From contig CM065377.1 of assembly GCA_033060915.1 (NCBI GenBank), forward strand, positions 39,535,183 through 39,599,182: a stretch of DNA of 64,000 bases. The letters are read 5' to 3'. Positions 59,101 to 64,000 of the stretch are shown here, piece after piece. Within the stretch, counting starts at the first letter, position 1, and each line of letters begins with the position of its first letter. Source of the DNA: Euryodendron excelsum (taxonomy: Eukaryota > Streptophyta > Magnoliopsida > Ericales > Pentaphylacaceae). Below the pieces are notes generated by a model that made no database searches, was not told the origin of the DNA, and saw only the letters and a program-made list of their open reading frames with translations. Both the position numbers and the translations under genes were made by a program.

Positions 59101-60490
59101 GGGGGAAAGACATGGGGGATTAAAATAGAGAAAACCCAAGTGGGTTAGGAGAGAGAAGAGAGAGGGGGGAAATGCAGAAATCTAAATAGAAAACTTACCG
59201 TATGTCTTCTTTATTTTGCGCGCCTTGCTTGTCTTCAATCTTCGGTCTTCGTCTTGATCTTCTTCTTCCACCTTCAAGGGTTGTCTTCAAGCTTTAGATG
59301 GCGGCTCTTCAAATCTTCAAAGAATGGTTGAAGGCCAGTGTATGAGTGTATGGGGGAGTATATAAGTGTATATGAGGCTAGGGTTTGTGTATGGTGACTA
59401 GGGTTTGGAGAACCTAAGGAGGCTAGGGTGTATGGAGTGCTCGAGCTCTGTATATCAAAATATAAGATTTTTAAGTTAAGTTTGCAGACCCCCTCACGTT
59501 GAATGAGGCTCTGTATTTACAGAGATTGGACAAACCTGGCGCCTGTTGCAGTAGCGCCAGGGCAAAATTGCTCTTGGCGCCACTCCTAGTGGCGCCAGCC
59601 AATTAGGAAACTTTATAGGTTGGCAAGCAATGTATCTTTGACTAGATTTGGGCGCCTGTACTAGTGACTACCATGCAACTTTTAGCCTGGCTTCACTAGG
59701 AGTGACTCCGGAAAGCCCGGGAATGATTTGGAGGAGCCGGGAATGACCCGGAAGGCCAGAAAGGAGCAGGAATACTTCAAATAGTGTCCTGGAGGTATTT
59801 GACTTGAAAAGCGAGGACAAGATGTGTCGGAAAGGTTGACCGGGCCCTTAGGGGCAAAATGGTCAATCGGATCGGGAAGCTGCCGGGGCGAACTCGGATT
59901 GTCCCGGAAGAAGACTTGGGATCTAGAAACATTATTCAGAATGTTCCCGGAGGTTACCGGTTTGATTCCCAGAGCCAGCGTGGTCGGAAAAGGAGACTAG
60001 CCTACTAGGGGCAAAACGGCCATTTTGTACCGAGTTGGCCGGAACTGACTCGGAATGATCCAGAAAGATAAAGGAAGGTTGAGAATACTATAAAAAGTAG
60101 TCTCAGGAGATTACCGGTTTGATACCCAGAGCCGGTGTGGTCGAAAAAGGAGACCGGCCCACCAGGGGCAAAACGGTCATTTTGTACCGGGTTGGCCGGA
60201 ACTGACTCGGAATGATCCGGAAAGATAAAGGAAGGTTGAGAATACTATAAAAAGTATTCTCGAGAAGTTACCGGTTTCATACCCAGAGCCGGTGTGGTCG
60301 AAAAAGGAGACCAGCCCACCAAGGGCAAAACGGTCATTTAGCTTCAAGTGGGCCCTACGGGCCCATGAAGCGAGTGGTGGACTAAATTCAAGTTTAAAAG
60401 GCGGGCTTAGAGTCTAAACATGTATGTGATGTGTGAAGTGAGCTTGGTCAGTTCGAAGATTGCCGAGCGGGCAAAAATGGGGTGCTTACA
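56153..60490 (-). mobile_element. Subfamily A LTR (3' LTR of E3)
   Basis: Minus-oriented, 4,338 bp, from TGTAAGCACCCC (60,490 down) to ..TGGGTGCGACA (56,153), and preceded on the minus strand by a PPT. It shares with the solo LTR at 31,310-36,400 a duplicated CACCCATGAGGGTGG/GCACCTATGAAGG passage in U5 (56,865-56,930). It lacks the 81-bp U3 repeats. Its TATA site is mutated to TGTAAATA (59,511-59,522), while the splice-donor site is a strong GTAAGT at 59,198. Confidence 0.88.
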
Positions 60491-60532
60491 GCTGCCCCTC
60501 TTTTTCTGTCTTTGAGTCTCAAAGACAGAAAA
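60491..60532 (-). promoter_or_regulatory. PPT of E3 within a perfect 14-bp hairpin
   Basis: TTTTCTGTCTTTGA (60,502-60,515) and TCAAAGACAGAAAA (60,519-60,532) form a perfect stem with a 3-nt loop. On the minus strand the second arm runs into AAGAGGGGCAGC and then the LTR start. Confidence 0.8.
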
Positions 60533-60640
60533 CGATAAAGTAAGAGCCCCATGTTGACCGCGAGGCGATCGAAGGGACTTGAACATAATAGGAATTCAAA
60601 GAACAGTTACCTCGAGTAGCTGGTCGATGCTTGGTATTTT
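60533..60640 (+). other. E3 leader-like block shared with X and E4
   Basis: ACGATAAAGTAAGAGCCCCATG..CGAGGCGATCGAAGGGAC resembles the minus strand of E4 (about 52,190-52,240) and 8,710-8,760 in X. In E3 it leads directly into the tandem array; no palindromes are present. Confidence 0.5.
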
Positions 60641-60654
60641 ATCTGGTAAAAAAA

Positions 60655-61755
60655 TGACACTCTTCTGGGGAATTAATGCTCCTTGAACTGGCGCTCCATC
60701 TGGTAGAACAATGCTCCTCTGGGGGGAGTTGACGCATCTTGAACTAGCACTCCATCTGGCGAAACACTGCTCCTCTAGGGAAGTCCAAGACTGATTTTTG
60801 ATACTTCTTAAACCGGCACTCCGTCTGGCGAAATGCTGCTCCACTGGGAAAGTCCAAGGCTGACTGCTGATACCTCTTGAACCATCACTCCGTCTGGCGA
60901 AACGTTGCTCCACTGGGGAAGTGCAAGGCTGACTGCTGATACCTCTTGAACCAGCACTCCGTCTGGCGAAACGTTGCTCCACTGGGGAAGTCCAAGGCTG
61001 ACTGCTGATACCTCTTGAACCGGCACTTCATCTAGCGAAACGCTGCTCCACTGGGGAAGTCCAAGGTTGAATGCTAATACCTCTTGAACTGGCACTCCGT
61101 CTGGCGAAACGCTACTCCACTGGGGAAGTCCAAGGCTGACTGTTGATACCTCTTGAACCGGCACTCCGTCTGGAGAAACGCTGCTCCACTAGGGAAGTCC
61201 AAGGCTGAATGCTGATACCTCTTGAACCGGCACTCCGTCTGGCGAAACGATGCTCCACTGGGGAAGTCCAAGGCTGAATACTGATACCTCTTGAACCGGC
61301 ACTCCGTCTGGCGAAACGCTGCTCCACTGGGGAAGTCCAAGGCTGACTGCTGATACCTCTTGAACTGGCACTCCGTTTGGCGAAACGCTGCTCCACTGGG
61401 GAAGTCCAAGGCTGAATGCTGATACCTCTTGAACCGGCACTCCGTCTGGCGAAACGATGCTCCACTGGGGAAGTCCAAGGCTGAATACTGATACCTCTTG
61501 AACCGGCACTCCGTCTGGCAAAACGCTGCTCCACTGGGGAAGTCCAAGGCTGACTGCTGATACCTCTTGAACTGGCACTCCGTTTGGCGAAACGCTGCTC
61601 CACTAGGGAAGTCCAAGGCTGAATGCTGATACCTCTTGAACCGGCACTCCGTCTGGCGAAACGCTGCTCCACTGGGGAAGTCCAAGGCTAAATACTGATA
61701 CCTCTTGAACCGGCACTCCGTCTGGCGAAATGCTGCTCCACTGGGGAAGTCCAAG
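60655..61755 (-). repeat. 69-bp tandem array, about 16 units, with 3-unit higher-order pattern
   Basis: Units contain GGCACTCCGTCTGGCGAAAC and CCACTGGGGAAGTCCAAGGC, with a period of 69 bp (for example starts at 61,229 and 61,298). As 69 is a multiple of three and stops are rare, three minus frames stay open (up to 226 codons; repeat LDFPSGAAFRQTECRFKRYQ plus 3). The residue after RYQ cycles Tyr, His, Gln, giving a 207-bp higher-order repeat in the right two thirds. Units at the left end (60,655-60,830) are more diverged. It lies in the 3' untranslated part of E3, where Ogre elements are known to carry hypervariable satellites. Confidence 0.9.
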
Positions 61756-62684
61756 GTTGGTTAGGGAGGTCGAGGGTGGGCCATTGCCCCATTCCTTGCT
61801 TTTTATCGGCTAGGGAAGTCTGAACTTGCTGAGTTGTATGCCAATGTTGGAGATGTCTAAGGTTACTTAATCGCAGGATGGCTTTTTAGCTCCATTTTGT
61901 ACTTTACCTTGTTCCTTATTTCCTATTTGGGAGAGAGAGAAAGACATAGGGTGAGTTTTGTACAAAAATAATTTAAAAAGCCATGGTAACGGGTGAACAC
62001 ATGTCATATATATAGATATATATATTTCATGACTGCACATGGGATTAAATGCATGATCTATGTTTATGAATGCGCATAGTTTAGATAAAAATATAATGGA
62101 ATGCGTGTCCTACTTTTTATAACTGCACAGGTTCACGCAGAAGTGGAATTGAATGCATGCACATATAGGAATGGAATTGAATGCAATGTCCACTTTTTTT
62201 GTAATAAATGCACGGATTTATACAAGAATTGAAATGTATGACCTACTTCTTTACAAATGAACAGGTTCATACAGGAGTGCAGTTGAATGCATGAATAGAT
62301 ACACACTACACAAGAATCCAAATGGATGTACAGGTTATACATGTCATGGATGTATCAGTATTACATGTGTATAAACTATTTACAAAGAAAGCCCCAGGAT
62401 TGCCCCTTGGGCCCATACTCCCAGGATTCTGTTCCTTCTCAGGATTCTGCCCTATTCAGTTTTGTCCCATTCATATCGGGGTGTGGTAGCATTTGCACCA
62501 TTCTCCAAGGATCTTGACCTTTTGGTTTGTTATCTTATCCCTACTTTCTACAGGGTTGCTGTTTGGGGTTTTTCTGATCTCACTTGGTTTTCTCTCTCAG
62601 ATCTCCAAAATGCCACCATGGCTCGAGCGACAACTCGCATGCCCTTTGCAGAGCGATAAATAGCTAAGCCCTCAATCTAAGAAG
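61756..62684 (-). other. E3 internal region, PMD apparently missing
   Basis: By comparison with E2 the PMD gene should lie around here on the plus strand, but no PMD motif is visible. 62,080-62,300 has three diverged units of about 70 bp (CCTACTT..AC(A/T)GGTT(C/A)A..GAATTGAATGCATG). An AT dinucleotide run lies at 62,007-62,028. Confidence 0.45.
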
Positions 62685-64000
62685 ACTTCTTTTAGGATCG
62701 TAATATAGGTTGGGTTTAGGGGTTGTAAGAAATAAAGGGATATTCAGGCTCAAAGGTCTTCTTTTAGTGGGTTGTTTAAATCGAAACCATCTGAGCACAT
62801 TTTGGAGCATGAGATTGCCCCTTGCATTTCCTTCCAATTCTCCTTTCTCACCCTACTTGTCTTGGTATTGTTCAGGCTTATTTGGACTAAGCAATTGTCT
62901 CTGATCAGAGAGGACTTTAATTCGGACCGTAACGTTAGCTAGGTTGAGAGGTTTATGAATGAAAAGGATGTGCAGACTCAAACTCGATGTTGTTTCTAGT
63001 AGGGTTTAGATCCACACCATCCTTAGTCGGTCTTCCAGCGCGGCTTCATCCCCTAATATCCTCCTCTAGCTTCAACAACACGTCTGGCTCATTTAGATCA
63101 AACAATCTTTCTCAATCAGAGTGGACTTTAGTAGGGTTGTAAGCCAGGCCATAGGTTAGGGTTTAACAAGAAAGTGTAAAGGCTCAAACCTATTTCTTCT
63201 ACTAGGTTTCTTTGTAACCTAGGATCACCTTTAGATTTCCTTCTTGCTTTTGACCATATACTTCTCACGGTGAAAACGACTCTTTTCTTTCACCCTTTCC
63301 ATGTGCTTTTTGAGGGAAACATGACTCCCTTCTCATTTGATCTTCTTATTATGCTTTTGAAGATAACTCAGTCATGGTTTTCCTTAGGCCTTTCTTTAGA
63401 TAGATTTTTTTTGTTTTGTCTTTTTTTTTTTTTTTTTTTGTGTTTTGGCCTCTTGCCCCTTGGCAACTCCCTTTCTTTACCTTGTCATTTCTTTTCTTTT
63501 ATGGAATGACTAATTCTTCGATCCTTTTTCTTTAGACCTTTTCATTGGCAGTTCAATCTACCCAATGTGGGCGGTGATCCCTAGGTTGGGTTTTTTCAGG
63601 AAAATGATGGATGGCTCAACAGGTTTGGCAAGGGGTTTCTTTTGACTGTATGGGAAATGAAATGATGGCCTCTCTTCATTTTGAATAAGATTGCTTGATC
63701 CATAGAGCCTTCACGTTACTTCAGCTTGATGTTCGATGATGTTCTATGCCAGATCTTCTGCTGCTAACTACCCCAGTGTGGGGAGATGGTTTCGGATCAG
63801 GGTTGACAAAAAGAAAACTTCCGCTTCTGCGAGGCACTAGTGGTATAAGCAAAGGGAATATTTTTGTGTATGGTAATAGAATTGAGGGCCTCTAATCATT
63901 TCAAATTGAATTGCTTAGTCCATAAAGCCTTTATACAAAATTTAGACAATATTTCTAGGGATGATGTGTTTCGGCCAGTGAATCCCTACATATTCTATCG
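62685..64000 (-). other. E3 internal non-coding tract with diverged ~220-bp repeats
   Basis: Units beginning near 62,685, 62,915 and 63,125 share a GGACTTTA..GTAA..TAGGTT passage followed by AGGCTCAAA-like ends. The part from 63,540 matches E1 24,300-24,530 reversed. Long T-run at 63,421-63,440. No coding region; the element continues beyond the window. Confidence 0.55.

Noticed and set aside
61074..61754. 226-codon minus ORF with 23-residue repeats as a repeat protein gene
   Set aside because: The 69-bp unit is a multiple of three and free of stops in all three minus frames, so openness follows from the repeat. No start context, and the array lies in the element's 3' region.
60655..61755. 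CRISPR-like array
   Set aside because: Units are contiguous 69-bp tandem copies with no unique spacers, in a plant nuclear context.
1..64000. Integrated pararetrovirus or other virus
   Set aside because: No movement protein, tRNA-Met PBS or viral RT motif seen; all gag-like sequences fit Ty3/gypsy families with LTRs.
1..64000. tRNA or rRNA genes
   Set aside because: No cloverleaf with A and B boxes or rRNA landmarks noticed; the tRNA-like stretches are retroelement primer-binding sites.

Overview
The window looks like intergenic DNA from a large, repeat-rich plant nuclear genome, probably a eudicot; the species cannot be named from the sequence. No rRNA, tRNA or intact host gene was found. 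Almost everything after position 3,477 is LTR retrotransposon, mostly decayed, truncated and nested. The dominant family is a giant-LTR Ty3/gypsy group of the Ogre/Tat type. Its LTRs run 4.3-5.7 kb, from TGTAAGCACCC to a terminal ..GCGCGACA or ..GGCGTGACA. The primer-binding site TGGCGACTCCACTGGAGAC lies just inside the 5' LTR and a PPT ending ..AGAGGGGCAGC just outside the 3' LTR. Two LTR subfamilies are present, called A and B here. Names used: X(-), E1(+), E2(-), E4(+) and E3(-). Layout: 1-418 is the end of a CACTA-like transposon. 419-3,476 is the only DNA without obvious retroelement; it holds a 202-bp hAT-type MITE with a perfect 8-bp target duplication and an unassigned minus-strand ORF. 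3,477-4,237 is a copia-like LTR fragment. 4,238-9,203 is the full B LTR and 3' internal end of X. 9,204-10,515 is a truncated A LTR. 10,516-16,706 is an Athila-type element (leader, gag and protease remnants, one LTR, no RT).

16,707-26,200 is E1: A LTR, PBS, broken gag, long non-coding tract and an antisense plant-mobile-domain (PMD) gene fragment. 26,207-31,309 and 36,401-49,129 are E2, in mirror orientation: B LTR, damaged PBS, gag remnants and a near complete antisense PMD gene with a tandem-repeat array. E2 is interrupted by a 5.1-kb solo A LTR (TSD ATGCC) and, in its own 5' LTR, by a small TIR element that itself holds a 5.7-kb solo A LTR (TSD GCCAT). 49,130-51,101 appears to be an inverted segment carrying the missing start of E2's 5' LTR.

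51,102-56,145 is the 3' end of E4 and its LTR. It abuts the oppositely oriented LTR and 3' region of E3 (56,153-64,000), which has a 69-bp tandem array.

How the parts fit: in both E1 and E2 the order is LTR, PBS, gag, about 2-2.6 kb without pol, then a PMD gene on the opposite strand. No reverse transcriptase, RNase H or integrase is visible for this family anywhere in the window. The 3' internal ends of X and E4 look like the promoter and first exon of the antisense gene. They carry the same subfamily-specific palindromes found next to the TATA box of the adjoining LTR. This matched pair of sense and antisense control regions in a gag-plus-antisense-PMD, pol-less element is the most interesting pattern here. 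Extra ORFs, including antisense ones, are already known in the Tat lineage and PMD is known from mobile elements; the matched palindromes, the PPT hairpin and the conserved LTR splice donor are the parts I would check first.
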